64,000 bases of DNA, from positions 639,521 through 703,520 of the forward strand of contig JYOB01000016.1 in assembly GCA_000955795.1 (NCBI GenBank). Direction: 5' to 3'. The position numbers and the translations under genes are program-made. Position 1 is the first letter of the stretch. Every line of letters begins with the position of its first letter. Below are positions 54,360-62,863 of this stretch, one piece after another. Origin of the DNA: Burkholderiaceae bacterium 26. GTDB lineage: Bacteria > Pseudomonadota > Gammaproteobacteria > Burkholderiales > Burkholderiaceae. The notes under the pieces are model-generated. The model saw only the letters and a program-made list of their open reading frames with translations. It did not search any database and was not told the origin of the DNA.

Positions 54360-55970
54360 TCAGTGGCCGGTTGCACGGCGAATAGCCGCTTCAATGCGAT
54401 TTGGATCAAATGCTCGCCAGCGAGCCACCACGTGGTGGTCGGGTCGAATCAGGTATGTCGTGCCGGGCTTCCCGTCGTAACGCTCACCGAGCAATCCGTC
54501 CGCATCGAGCAGGTCACCACCCACGTGCAAGACCGGAATGTCCATGCTTGCGACACGCACGTGTGACTCAACCGGACTGTCTCCAAAGACCAGCAAGGAA
54601 AATCCCGTCGGGAGTGCGTTCAGGAACCAGCCTTCGCGCCCGCCGCTAACGACCGGTGCGTCAGCGCAGTTGGTGCCAGGAGACATCGCGCCGGAAAAAG
54701 CGTCGACGTCTACGGTATTCAGCGACGAGTTCACATAGGGGGTCGGCATTGACAGGCGTCCGCTGTTTACGAGGCGCTGCGCGAAGGGCTCGGATTCTGC
54801 GAGTTGTAAGGTCGCATCCCTAAGAATCCGACTGCCACGGCTTTTGGGTGTGATGAAGTCCGTCGACCGCGTTGAATTCTTGATGTTGTCATCTGCAGCG
54901 AAGGCCCGCTCTTCGTGATAGGAATCGATGAACGAAAGTGGTGCGGTACCGTTCATCACGAGCTTGAGCTTCCAGATCAGGTTGTCGATGTCCTGTACGC
55001 CGCTGTTGGCGCCACGTGCGCCAAAGGGAGAGACCTGGTGCGCGGCGTCGCCGGCAAAGAGAACTCTGTTGTAACGGAAGTCGTCTACGCGCCGGCATGC
55101 GAACTGGTAAACCGAGACCCACTCGAGTTCGAATTCGACGTCCATCCCAAGCATGGCCTGGATGCGAGGAATGACGTTCTCGGGCTTCTTTTCCTCGTCA
55201 GGGTCGGCATCCCAACCAAGCTGGAAGTCGATACGCCAGACATTGTCGGCTTCCATGTGCAGCAATACGCTCTGGCCGCGGTGGAACGGCGGGTCAAACC
55301 AAAACCAGCGCTCTGCTGGAAAGGGGGCTTTCATGACGACGTCCGCAATCAGAAAGCGGTCTTGGAAAAACTGCCCCTCGAAGTTGGCCTCGACCATCTT
55401 GCGTGTGTCACTGTTGGCCCCATCGCAGGCGATTACCCACTCCGCCTCCATCTCGAAGACACCGTCGGGCGTCTCTACAGTCAGGCGAGCGTGATCGGCT
55501 GCTTGTGTCAGGCTCAGTAGCTTGTGCTTCCAGCGCAAGTCGACCAGTTCGCTTTCGTTGCACGCGTCGACCAGGAATTCCTCCAGGTAATACTGCTGAA
55601 GGTTGATCATGGCCGGCATCTTGTGCCCTGCTTCGGGGAGCAGATCGAACTGATAGGCGAGGTGTTCCTGGAAAAACACCTTGCCGATCTTCCATTGGAC
55701 GCCTTTTTCGACCATACGCTCGGCGGTGCCCATACGGTCCCAGACTTCAAGCGTGCGTTTCGCATAGCACAGTGCTCGGGAACCGACACTGACGGTGTTG
55801 TTGTCGTCGAGCACAATCGCCGGAATGCCGTGGCGGGCACACTCTAGCGCTGCGGTGAGACCGACCGGCCCGGCGCCGATGATGACGACTGGATGGCGCT
55901 GGACTTTGCCCGTTCGTTGCTCCTCCGTCTGGACATAGGGATACCGCGGATGTTCGTAAGCATGGGACAT
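54360..55970 (-). CDS. FAD-dependent aromatic hydroxylase (MhpA/PF01494 type)
   Basis: A 536-residue flavin monooxygenase. FAD motif VVIIGAGPVGLTAALECARHGIPAIVLD near residue 30, the DG motif VIACDGANSDTRKMV (~175), and the second FAD motif NRVLFAGDAAHQVSPFGARGANSGVQDIDNLIWKL (~300). The C-terminal ~130 residues form the thioredoxin-like domain of the longer MhpA-type enzymes. It would hydroxylate a phenolic ring using NAD(P)H and O2. The ATG at 55970 has GAGGAAATC upstream. Co-transcribed with the VOC gene (upstream) and DUF2783 (downstream). The exact ring substrate is unknown. Confidence 0.87.
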   Translation of the reverse strand: MSHAYEHPRYPYVQTEEQRTGKVQRHPVVIIGAGPVGLTAALECARHGIPAIVLDDNNTVSVGSRALCYAKRTLEVWDRMGTAERMVEKGVQWKIGKVFFQEHLAYQFDLLPEAGHKMPAMINLQQYYLEEFLVDACNESELVDLRWKHKLLSLTQAADHARLTVETPDGVFEMEAEWVIACDGANSDTRKMVEANFEGQFFQDRFLIADVVMKAPFPAERWFWFDPPFHRGQSVLLHMEADNVWRIDFQLGWDADPDEEKKPENVIPRIQAMLGMDVEFELEWVSVYQFACRRVDDFRYNRVLFAGDAAHQVSPFGARGANSGVQDIDNLIWKLKLVMNGTAPLSFIDSYHEERAFAADDNIKNSTRSTDFITPKSRGSRILRDATLQLAESEPFAQRLVNSGRLSMPTPYVNSSLNTVDVDAFSGAMSPGTNCADAPVVSGGREGWFLNALPTGFSLLVFGDSPVESHVRVASMDIPVLHVGGDLLDADGLLGERYDGKPGTTYLIRPDHHVVARWRAFDPNRIEAAIRRATGH

Positions 55971-55987
55971 GATGAGATTTCCTCGGC

Positions 55988-56542
55988 TCAATCGTTGGTT
56001 TTGCCTGAATCGGAGAACTCGCGTTCGTGCATCCAAGCTGCATGCCGCGGAGCGCGACGCGTTGTTGACCACTCTTCCAGCATTGCCCACTTGACTTCAT
56101 CAAGCCGACGCAGTTGCTCGTCAGTCGCACAGTCTGCAGCGAGCTCTAAGCGGTGACCGTTTGGGTCATGAAAGTAGATTGATTTGAAAATGCCGTGATC
56201 GGTTACGCCGACAACCGGAATGCCTGCGGCCTCCAAACGTTGCTTTGTGAGCCCAAGTACTTCCTCGCTCTCGACCTTGAAGGCAATGTGCTGCACCCAC
56301 TCGGGCGTGTTCGGGTCTCGCCCCATTCGCGGAGCTTTCGGTATCTCAAAGAATGCAAGGACGTTGCCCTGTCCAGCATCCAGAAAGATGTGCATGTATG
56401 GATCTGGCTCTTTGGTTGACGGAACGTTGTCTTCCGCGATGGCTAGCACGAACTTCATAGCGAGGTGCTTGGTGTACCAATCGACGGTCTCCTTAGCGTC
56501 AAGGCACCGGTACGCAACATGGTGAATGCGCTGAATCAGCAT
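55988..56542 (-). CDS. VOC-family protein (glyoxalase/single-domain extradiol dioxygenase-like)
   Basis: A 184-residue vicinal-oxygen-chelate protein with two beta-alpha-beta-beta-beta modules. Likely metal ligands are a His in RIHHVAYRC, the His in WVQHIAFKV and the Glu in GHRLELAAD, the H-H-E pattern of type I extradiol dioxygenases and glyoxalases. Length fits single-domain extradiol dioxygenases. AAGGGGAGA precedes the ATG at 56542. It is the first gene of the hydroxylase operon, divergent from a MarR gene, so ring cleavage of the hydroxylated product is plausible but not certain. Confidence 0.8.
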   Translation of the reverse strand: MLIQRIHHVAYRCLDAKETVDWYTKHLAMKFVLAIAEDNVPSTKEPDPYMHIFLDAGQGNVLAFFEIPKAPRMGRDPNTPEWVQHIAFKVESEEVLGLTKQRLEAAGIPVVGVTDHGIFKSIYFHDPNGHRLELAADCATDEQLRRLDEVKWAMLEEWSTTRRAPRHAAWMHEREFSDSGKTND

Positions 56543-56583
56543 GGCTTGTCTCCCCTTCATGGATGACATCTCGGATTGCAACT

Positions 56584-56599
56584 AGTAACGTTTGTTACT
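56584..56599. promoter_or_regulatory. MarR-type palindrome in the VOC/marR divergent region
   Basis: AGTAAC-GTTT-GTTACT is a perfect 16-bp inverted repeat 42 bp upstream of the VOC start. Its symmetry and position fit an operator for the divergent MarR protein; it differs from the motif before the DUF1329 operon. Confidence 0.6.
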
Positions 56600-56727
56600 T
56601 TATGAGGCGATGTCGACGCAGTCAATGTGTTTCGCAAATTTATTTGTATATGGCTAAATGTGGTGTGAGTGTGGTCAGGGTGAGCGTCGGTTCGGTAACA
56701 TGTGAACTCAACTTGTGATGAGGGGCC

Positions 56728-57168
56728 ATGGAGCTGAACACATTCTTTCCGTATCGCCTCGCCCGACTCGCAGAGGTCGTGAGTCAGGCGACGGCCCAGG
56801 TTTACTCTGAGCGTTTCGGGTTGATGCGCGATGAGTGGCGAATCGTGGCCGCACTTGCAGGCCAGACGGCGATGAAGACGACGCGCCTGATGGAGAGCTC
56901 GACGCTAGATAAGATGCGGGTGAGCCGCGCGATTGCACGGCTGGAAGAAAATGGCCTGATTGCTCGCACACCAGATCCGGAGGATGGTCGTGCATGGCTG
57001 GTTGCGCTGCAGCCAGCTGGGATGGCCTTGTACAAAAAGATCGAGCCGATGGTGCAGGCTCGTGAAGAGTTCTTGCTGGCGGCGCTGAGTGAATCTGAAC
57101 GCGTTGCGTTTAACGCCGCGATGGATAAGGTGTACTCGCGCGCGGAGCAACTGGTGCGCCAAGGCTAA
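56728..57168 (+). CDS. MarR-family regulator (2)
   Basis: A 146-residue MarR protein: FPYRLARLAEVVSQATAQVYSERFGLMRDEWRIVAALAG, then the winged helix MKTTRLMESSTLDKMRVSRAIARLEENGLIARTPDPEDGRAWLVAL. Divergent from the VOC/hydroxylase/DUF2783 operon, with a 16-bp palindrome between them, so it probably represses that operon until an aromatic ligand binds. Similar in layout to the MarR at 26043 but without its basic N-terminal tail. Confidence 0.87.
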   Translation: MELNTFFPYRLARLAEVVSQATAQVYSERFGLMRDEWRIVAALAGQTAMKTTRLMESSTLDKMRVSRAIARLEENGLIARTPDPEDGRAWLVALQPAGMALYKKIEPMVQAREEFLLAALSESERVAFNAAMDKVYSRAEQLVRQG

Positions 57169-57272
57169 GAGGGCGCACCAGCTTACAGCAGATGAGGGCC
57201 AAGCACTTGGCGACCATCGCCCTACCTAGTCTCGATTGGTGAGGCGATTGTCATCAATGCGACGGCGGTCGC

Positions 57273-58232
57273 TTAGCCCTCCAGCGTTTCCCACATCTGT
57301 TGATCGCGTTCGGCGGTCCAGATACGCGGGTCCGGATACTGCGAAGCCTCGTCATAAGCGCGCGTGACGTCGAAGGGCATGCAGTGATCAAAGATTACCC
57401 AGCTGCCATACTTGGGTTTCAGCTTGTCATACGTGGCGCGGTACACGGACTTGAGATCCATGCCTGCAGCAACGCCCTCCTTGACCGCTGCATACAGATC
57501 CGACACGAATGCCCGCGTGACATCTAGCCCCTTGGCAACCTGCTCTTCACCAACAAGCGCCGGTCCACGCCCGGGAACCAAGGCGCGCGGCTTCAGAGCG
57601 GCGATGTTGTCAAGCGTGCCGGGCCAGTCCTGGAAGTAGGCGTCCCCGGCATAGGGCGTTGCATCGAACTCGACCAGATCGCCGGATAGCAGCACGCGAT
57701 CTTTCGGCAACCAGACTACTGTGTCGCCCTTTGTATGGCCACGGCCGAGCTGCAGGATCTGGACTTCGAGCTTGCCCAGCCAAAGTGTCATCTTCTTCTG
57801 GAAAGTGATGGTCGGCCAAGTCAGACCCTCTGGCACCGTCTCGACATTGCGGAATAGCCTGGGGAACCGGCCGATTTCGCTAGCCTTGTCTGCCATGCCG
57901 CGTTCCACGATCAGATCGAAAGTATCTTGGCTGGCGATGATCTGTTCTGGTTGATATGCGCTTGCACCTAGCACGCGGACGGCGTGGTAGTGCGTCAGAA
58001 CGACGTACTTGATTGGCTTGTCTGTGACTTCTCGAATGCGGCGAATGACGTCCGCAGCCATCGCGGGCGTCGCCTGAGTATCTGCGACGAGCACCGCATC
58101 ATCGCCAATGATGATCCCGGTATTCGGATCCCCCTCAGCTGTGTAGGCGTAGGCATGCTCGGAAAGCTTCGAGAAAGTGACCTGTTTCTCTTCTAGGTCC
58201 GCCTGCGAGGCGAACTTCTTCGTGGTGCTCAT
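57273..58232 (-). CDS. MBL-fold metallo-hydrolase with altered metal site
   Basis: A 319-residue metallo-beta-lactamase-fold protein. The usual HxHxDH motif reads HYHAVR (residues 81-86): His81 and His83 remain but Asp and His are Val85 and Arg86. His166 (GRGHTKGD) and Asp185 (SGDLVE) are present, while the C-terminal PGHG-type His is Arg222 (VPGRG). The three ligands specific for metal site 2 are therefore all replaced, leaving a possible mononuclear site. It lies opposite the iclR gene and near the hydroxylase operon, and similar genes accompany such hydroxylases elsewhere (recollection). AGGAG precedes the ATG. Substrate unknown. Confidence 0.83.
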   Translation of the reverse strand: MSTTKKFASQADLEEKQVTFSKLSEHAYAYTAEGDPNTGIIIGDDAVLVADTQATPAMAADVIRRIREVTDKPIKYVVLTHYHAVRVLGASAYQPEQIIASQDTFDLIVERGMADKASEIGRFPRLFRNVETVPEGLTWPTITFQKKMTLWLGKLEVQILQLGRGHTKGDTVVWLPKDRVLLSGDLVEFDATPYAGDAYFQDWPGTLDNIAALKPRALVPGRGPALVGEEQVAKGLDVTRAFVSDLYAAVKEGVAAGMDLKSVYRATYDKLKPKYGSWVIFDHCMPFDVTRAYDEASQYPDPRIWTAERDQQMWETLEG

Positions 58233-58304
58233 TCGAAAACTCCTGTAGCGCGGTATGCGTATGGATCGCGTAGCTTGCTAGTGTAGGTGTCATGGTTGAA
58301 TTCT

Positions 58305-58328
58305 GCAAACGAATTTGCTTTAAGCAAA
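58305..58328. promoter_or_regulatory. IclR-type operator between the MBL gene and iclR
   Basis: GCAAA (58305-58309), TTTGC (58314-58318) and GCAAA (58324-58328) alternate, giving GCAAA-N4-TTTGC and TTTGC-N5-GCAAA; the latter is perfect to seven bases per arm. Located in the divergent promoter region of the MBL and iclR genes. The same TTTGC-N5-GCAAA element recurs downstream of iclR. Confidence 0.6.
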
Positions 58329-58424
58329 TGAGGGGAGCTTCGAGGGGGTGTCCAAGTGATGCCGTGGCAGAATCCCGTCATCTCGTTGCACCGCTGTGCC
58401 GCTGGACTCCTCTCCTTGATTGCT

Positions 58425-59261
58425 ATGCCGCGAACCAAATCTGAAGAAGAAAAAACACAACGGGCCGTCCAATCGGTTGAGGTTGGTGGGCGACTGTTGC
58501 TTGCCCTGGCAGCGCACCCCGGTCCCATGTCGCTCAAAGACCTTGCGGCGGCGGCTGATCTTCCCCCTTCGCGCGCGCATCCGTATCTGGTGAGTTTCGG
58601 CAAGCTGGGTCTCATCTCCCAGGATTCCCATAGCGGTCAGTACATGCTGGGAAGGGCCGCTCTCGAGGTCGGCCTTGCTGCCTTGCATCAACTCGATGCT
58701 GTGCGCTGTGCCACGCCAATCGCTGAGCAGTTGGCCCGTGAGAGCGGTCATGCAGTCGCATTGGCCGTGTGGGGCAATTTTGGTCCGACCGTCATTCGCA
58801 TGATCGACGCAAGCGAGCCGCTGCACGTTGCCATGCGAGCAGGCACGGTAATGTCGATAGAGGGCACGGCCACAGGGCGCGCATTTGCCGCATACCTGAG
58901 TAAGGATGTCTTGGACCGGGCAATGCGTGGCGCCCTCGGAGACTCCGGAGGGGAGGCAAGGCGCCGCGCCGCCGTACGGGCACGCGATCTTCAGTCGGCC
59001 GTCGGAGAGTTGAAGCGACATGGTGTTACTCGGGCAGTTGGGAAACCGATTCCAGGGGTGAACGCCTTTAGCGCCGCTGCGTTTGACCACGAAGGGGTAC
59101 CGGTAATAGTGATCACGGCGCTGGATCATGAAGCCAGGCTCTCTGCTACCTGGGATTCGCCCATGGCTACCCGTGTGCGTGATGCTGCGACACAGATTTC
59201 CCGCGAACTTGGCTGGAACGCCAGCGCACCCGCCACATCCGCTTCGGCAGCCTCGAATTGA
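58425..59261 (+). CDS. IclR-family regulator
   Basis: A 278-residue regulator. Winged HTH at ~15-75 (QSVEVGGRLLLALAAHPGPMSLKDLAAAADLPPSRAHPYLVSFGKLGLISQD) and an IclR effector domain with LEVGLAALHQLDAV, ESGHAVALAVWGNFGPTVIRMIDAS and GTATGRAFAAYL. The ATG at 58425 gives the conserved start; an upstream ATG at 58356 is possible since the Shine-Dalgarno is weak for both. Matching palindromes on both sides suggest it controls the MBL gene, itself and possibly the hypothetical/alr genes downstream. Confidence 0.85.
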   Translation: MPRTKSEEEKTQRAVQSVEVGGRLLLALAAHPGPMSLKDLAAAADLPPSRAHPYLVSFGKLGLISQDSHSGQYMLGRAALEVGLAALHQLDAVRCATPIAEQLARESGHAVALAVWGNFGPTVIRMIDASEPLHVAMRAGTVMSIEGTATGRAFAAYLSKDVLDRAMRGALGDSGGEARRRAAVRARDLQSAVGELKRHGVTRAVGKPIPGVNAFSAAAFDHEGVPVIVITALDHEARLSATWDSPMATRVRDAATQISRELGWNASAPATSASAASN

Positions 59262-59710
59262 TCTGCCACCGGACGGCATGCTGACTGCTATCCGCTCTTT
59301 CCGGGTCTGGACGTCCAAGATGAGTTGGCCCGCTCGGGCGTAACGCCGGCAGCACGGTTCGGAGGGGGGGCAGAGCGGACGATTTGCCCGTGCCGTTCAA
59401 GCGCAGGCTGTCGAGCATAGGACCATTTCGTTTCGAGATCGTCCGCTGATCGAGCGGCACCCAACTAGTCCGGAATCGTTGCGGGAAACCGACGTGACCA
59501 CTGCAAGGGGGGGGGCGTCTTGGTGTGTGCGCTTTTTCGGCGCCAAGCGGTGGACAAGCTTTCACCGCAATCTCTTGCTCTCCAAGAATGGCAGCTTCCG
59601 CCTAGGTTGCAGCACTTAGTCACCTACGCCCTTGCGCGACCTGACGTCTCTGCCAAGCGTCGTGCAGCCGTCTTTTGTGATTCAAAGCTCAAACGCGCTC
59701 AGGGCAATCT

Positions 59711-59724
59711 GCAAATTCATTTGC
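59711..59724. promoter_or_regulatory. GCAAAT-TC-ATTTGC palindrome
   Basis: Perfect 14-bp inverted repeat built from the same half-sites as the element between the MBL gene and iclR. It lies 34 bp before the TTTGC-N5-GCAAA element. Confidence 0.5.
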
Positions 59725-59757
59725 CGAAACCAAACTATGCCGAGTATGCTAAGTGCG

Positions 59758-59772
59758 TTTGCAAAGAGCAAA
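59758..59772. promoter_or_regulatory. Second TTTGC-N5-GCAAA element
   Basis: TTTGC-AAAGA-GCAAA, the same arms and spacing as the site at 58314-58328. About 250 bp upstream of the 60025 gene. Confidence 0.5.
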
Positions 59773-60024
59773 TGCATTCGCAGATCGCCTTCCGTAGCGA
59801 ACTGGCTAGTGGGACCGCCGCAAATTTGGCAGCGCAATCCACGTTTGATGTAGAGAGCCTGGCGACGCCTTGTACTGGGTGCCCCGTCGACTCGTAGCCA
59901 ACCTTCGGGTGCATCTGCATGGCGAAAGTCCATTCCCACCTGGAAGACTTGGTGATGTTGATTTGACGATGCACCAGCAAAGGCGCTGGGGTGTGGAGAT
60001 GGCGACCCGACAAGAGAGATCAGT

Positions 60025-61062
60025 ATGCTGCCCGACGATGTGCTAGAGGAGCTCGTGCGAAGAACGCCACTTCGTCAATACCTAATCGAGGCGGCGTGGC
60101 ATGACCTGTGTACTGAAAGCCGACTGCAGTTGCTCAGTGCTGTGGCACGCTCCGAAGACGGTTGCTTGCCTGCGTGGTTGAGCCTCTTAGGGTTGCGCGA
60201 CAAGGCGAGAATCGTTCGATACGCCACCGCGCAGAGGACCCACTTTTCTCGTGCCGATAACCAGGTGAGCGCAAGCAACGCTGAGCCGCTTCAAGCCCAG
60301 TCCGACGGAGACCGTGCATTTTCGACGCAGGAGATCGTTCGCATCGCCTCCAGCGATCCCTCCAAGTTGGTGGTAGCAGTGGCTGCGCTTTCAACTGCAG
60401 CTTGCGCACCGATGGCAGGCGGTACCAGTCAATTTGAACGCTTGATATTCAGCCGGACCTGCGACGCGGCGTTCTTCGGGAACTTCGTCTTTTGGCTCAG
60501 CGCAGCGATTGACCACGGGACATCAGACGATGCGCTAGGCGAATGTGTGACCGAATACCTCGCACGGAATGACGTTAGACGTGCGCTGGCCGAGATCGCA
60601 GGGAACAATCAGGTTGATGGTTCGGACGATCACTGCCTGAACGATGCGATCGCGCTCGCTTGGACTGTCATTAAACGGGCTGGTCCGCGTGTACGTACGC
60701 AGTTGGCGCTGGTGGCGCCGACACGTCACGGGATGTTTCGGATCTCCGTTGAGCAATTGTGTGAGATGCCAAGCGATGTTCTGGCGGTGTTTCCACGCCG
60801 CGATGACTCAGAAGAGATCCGCGCAGTGCTGAAGATTATGCGTGAGGCGCCCAATCGATTCCCCGAACCAGCTCGAGCAGCTTCGGCACATTGCACAAAC
60901 TCAGCCGAGACAGCAATCCAGCAGGTCACCGGGAAGGCAAGCTACAACGAGCAACAGTTAGCGTGCGGGCTTGCGGATCTTGAGCGGCAAGTGCAGGGGC
61001 TTCAGGAGCGTTTATCACAGTTGACTAACGCAACAGCCGAGAGAGGCGTCCCATACCATTGA
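60025..61062 (+). CDS. Unrecognised protein, 345 residues
   Basis: I do not recognise a family. The ATG at 60025 is the only in-frame ATG or GTG after an upstream TGA at 59959; the Shine-Dalgarno (AGAGAG) is modest. The protein is soluble-looking and mostly helical, with an N-terminal LVRRTPLRQYLIEAAWHDLCTESRLQLL, a central HGTSDDALGECVTEYLARNDVRRALAEIAG and a C-terminal leucine-spaced coiled coil (LADLERQVQGLQERLSQL, last ~25 residues). There is no signal peptide or TM segment. Coding is supported by length and base-3 bias by eye. It precedes another unknown protein and an alanine racemase on the same strand. Confidence 0.6.
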   Translation: MLPDDVLEELVRRTPLRQYLIEAAWHDLCTESRLQLLSAVARSEDGCLPAWLSLLGLRDKARIVRYATAQRTHFSRADNQVSASNAEPLQAQSDGDRAFSTQEIVRIASSDPSKLVVAVAALSTAACAPMAGGTSQFERLIFSRTCDAAFFGNFVFWLSAAIDHGTSDDALGECVTEYLARNDVRRALAEIAGNNQVDGSDDHCLNDAIALAWTVIKRAGPRVRTQLALVAPTRHGMFRISVEQLCEMPSDVLAVFPRRDDSEEIRAVLKIMREAPNRFPEPARAASAHCTNSAETAIQQVTGKASYNEQQLACGLADLERQVQGLQERLSQLTNATAERGVPYH

Positions 61063-61269
61063 TTTGTAGCGTACTGCCGGGTGAATCTTGGGGTTCCGTT
61101 GCATTGAACGACAAGGCTCGGCGTACCGAAAGTTTCTCTCTCGGATCCAGCGCGATGGTGTTGTCTCGTGCCGGCGTAACAGCCTCCTATCAACGGTTCG
61201 ACGCGTTGAGCGAAGCGCTTGACTGTCAGTGAAGGATCCCGGCCAGAAGTATCGAAAGCATCGTTTGTC

Positions 61270-61689
61270 ATGACACCGATAGTTATTCAGCGCGACTCGT
61301 CGAATACGAGTCTCAGACGGACGGGGGGGCGCCGGGGCCAGGAGTTCTCCAGCGTACTAAAAGACGTTCGCACAATCACTGCGCGTGCACGTCAGTTGGC
61401 GAAGTCGTACTCAGCGGTCAGCGGAGAGGGGTACATCGAGACTCTGGTCTGGCTATACGAGCGCTGGTTGGCTGTGGCGGGAGGAAAAGAGAAGGTCATC
61501 ATTCTCGCCTCGGTGGCGGAAGCCGGCCTATTTTCCTCCAAGTATCTGCCCGAACTGGAACACGCACGTGGATGCGCTACGAGTATGTCGTTGCGCGCCC
61601 TGTATCTGGCAGTAGAGAAGAGATCGAGGGAATTCGAAACCCGGGGATCGCGGATCACTGCGGTTCGCGCTGCAGGTCGATCTCATTAA
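61270..61689 (+). CDS. Unrecognised small protein, 139 residues
   Basis: No family recognised. The start at ATG 61270 is uncertain; TTG at 61219 would add 17 residues. The sequence is basic at both ends (SLRRTGGRRGQ; RSREFETRGSRITAVRAAGRSH) and amphipathic-helical in the middle (EGYIETLVWLYERWLAVAGGKEKVIILASVAEAGL). It lies 36 bp before the alanine racemase gene and 207 bp after the 345-residue protein, so these three may form one unit. Confidence 0.5.
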   Translation: MTPIVIQRDSSNTSLRRTGGRRGQEFSSVLKDVRTITARARQLAKSYSAVSGEGYIETLVWLYERWLAVAGGKEKVIILASVAEAGLFSSKYLPELEHARGCATSMSLRALYLAVEKRSREFETRGSRITAVRAAGRSH

Positions 61690-61725
61690 GCATCGCGTTA
61701 CCCGCAAATCGAAAGAACAGTAGAG

Positions 61726-62820
61726 ATGACAGCAATCGCAGGTGGCGTGCTGACGGTTGATCTCCGAGCAGTCGTAGCAAACTGGCTAAAACTCGATGCA
61801 ATGGGCGGGCAGGCAGCCCGATGTGCCGCTGTGGTCAAGGCGGACGCATACGGACTGGGCGCAGTACCCGTGTCACAAGCCCTCTATAAGGCCGGTTGCC
61901 GTCAATTCTTTGTGGCGGTGCTTGAAGAAGCGACGAACCTTCGGCCGCTGCTGCCTGAGGACGCGCAGATTTTCGTGCTGCACGGTTTGCTACCTGGAAC
62001 GGAAGACGAGGCGTATGCGGCCGGTGTCACGCCGGTACTCAATAGCGTAGAGCAGGTGTGCAGTTGGGCTGCCCTGGCCCGCAAGCAAAGCACCGTGCTC
62101 GACGCGGTAGTTCAGGTTGACACCGGAATGCGACGCCTGGGTATCTCTGCTGACGAATGGTCCAAGATCGCTGACTCCGACTGGAGCTCGATCAGAGTTG
62201 TTTTGTTGATGAGCCATTTGGTTGCAGCGGAGGAGCCTGAAAATCCGCTGAACGATCTTCAGCTACGCCTCTTTGAAGCTGCGCGTGCGAGGTTTCCTGG
62301 CGTGCCATGCAGCCTGGCGAACTCGTCCGGCGTCTTTCTCGGGGCGGCTTGGCACTTCGATTTACTTCGACCCGGTGCAGCCTTGTATGGCATCTCACCC
62401 ACTGTGGGTATTTCGAACCCGATGGAGCCGGTGATCCGCCTGCAGGGACGCATCATTCAATGGCGGCGCGTTTCTGCGGGGGACGGTGTTGGTTACAACC
62501 ATACCTGGCATGCGACGGTTCCAGGACGTGTTGCCACAGTGTCGATCGGCTACGCCGACGGATGGCTGCGTAGCCTTAGCAACCGTAGCCAACTGATGCT
62601 GGGTCAACACAGGGTTTCGCTCATCGGGCGTGTTTCCATGGATACCGTGACGATTGATGTGAGCGATGTACCTGAAGATCTATTGCAATCGGGCACGCTC
62701 GTTGACTTTGTGAGCAAAGAGCATGACGTAAATGCTGTCGCACTGGAAGCCGGCACCAATGCCTATGAAATCCTCACCAGCCTTGGCAATCGATTTCAAC
62801 GGCATTACGTCGACTGCTGA
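61726..62820 (+). CDS. Alanine racemase-family PLP enzyme
   Basis: A 364-residue fold-type III racemase. PLP Lys38 is in AAVVKADAYGLG, and the opposing catalytic Tyr276 in SIGYADGWLRSL; LVLQVDTGMRRLG-like and FDLLRPGAALYGI segments and GRVSMDTVTIDVSD are all family-typical. It would racemise alanine or another amino acid, cytoplasmic. A housekeeping alr is expected elsewhere, so this copy may be catabolic (compare DadX) or specific to an amino acid released in the island's pathway (inference). The Shine-Dalgarno is weak. It ends 43 bp before frmA. Confidence 0.86.
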   Translation: MTAIAGGVLTVDLRAVVANWLKLDAMGGQAARCAAVVKADAYGLGAVPVSQALYKAGCRQFFVAVLEEATNLRPLLPEDAQIFVLHGLLPGTEDEAYAAGVTPVLNSVEQVCSWAALARKQSTVLDAVVQVDTGMRRLGISADEWSKIADSDWSSIRVVLLMSHLVAAEEPENPLNDLQLRLFEAARARFPGVPCSLANSSGVFLGAAWHFDLLRPGAALYGISPTVGISNPMEPVIRLQGRIIQWRRVSAGDGVGYNHTWHATVPGRVATVSIGYADGWLRSLSNRSQLMLGQHRVSLIGRVSMDTVTIDVSDVPEDLLQSGTLVDFVSKEHDVNAVALEAGTNAYEILTSLGNRFQRHYVDC

Positions 62821-62863
62821 CGACTCTAGCCTGTTTGAAGGCAAATCGATCTTGGGGGAATAG

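Larger units (their letters stand above)
59262..60024. other. 763-bp intergenic region with IclR-like sites
   Basis: No gene is supported; short open frames on both strands lack recognisable families, though one on the minus strand (59682-59939) has a CxxC pair. Two operator-like elements occur at 59711-59724 and 59758-59772. G-runs at about 59364-59371 and 59510-59517 are present. It probably serves as a long promoter region for the genes from 60025, or is the scar of lost genes. Confidence 0.45.

Noticed and set aside
57198..57211. GCCAAG-CA-CTTGGC repeat between convergent marR and MBL genes as a terminator
   Set aside because: Loop of two bases and no T-tract; too weak to call, though the position would suit a bidirectional terminator.
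59520..59897. A 125-codon plus-strand frame in the 763-bp gap
   Set aside because: No family features or ribosome-binding site, and it conflicts with the operator-like palindromes.
59682..59939. An 85-codon minus-strand frame with a CxxC pair (CQICGG)
   Set aside because: No Shine-Dalgarno, no second zinc-ligand pair, and it covers the IclR-like sites; coding is not supported.
22584..62820. Mobile element ends (integrase, transposase, att direct repeats) bounding the island
   Set aside because: None could be found by reading; transfer is inferred only from composition and gene content.
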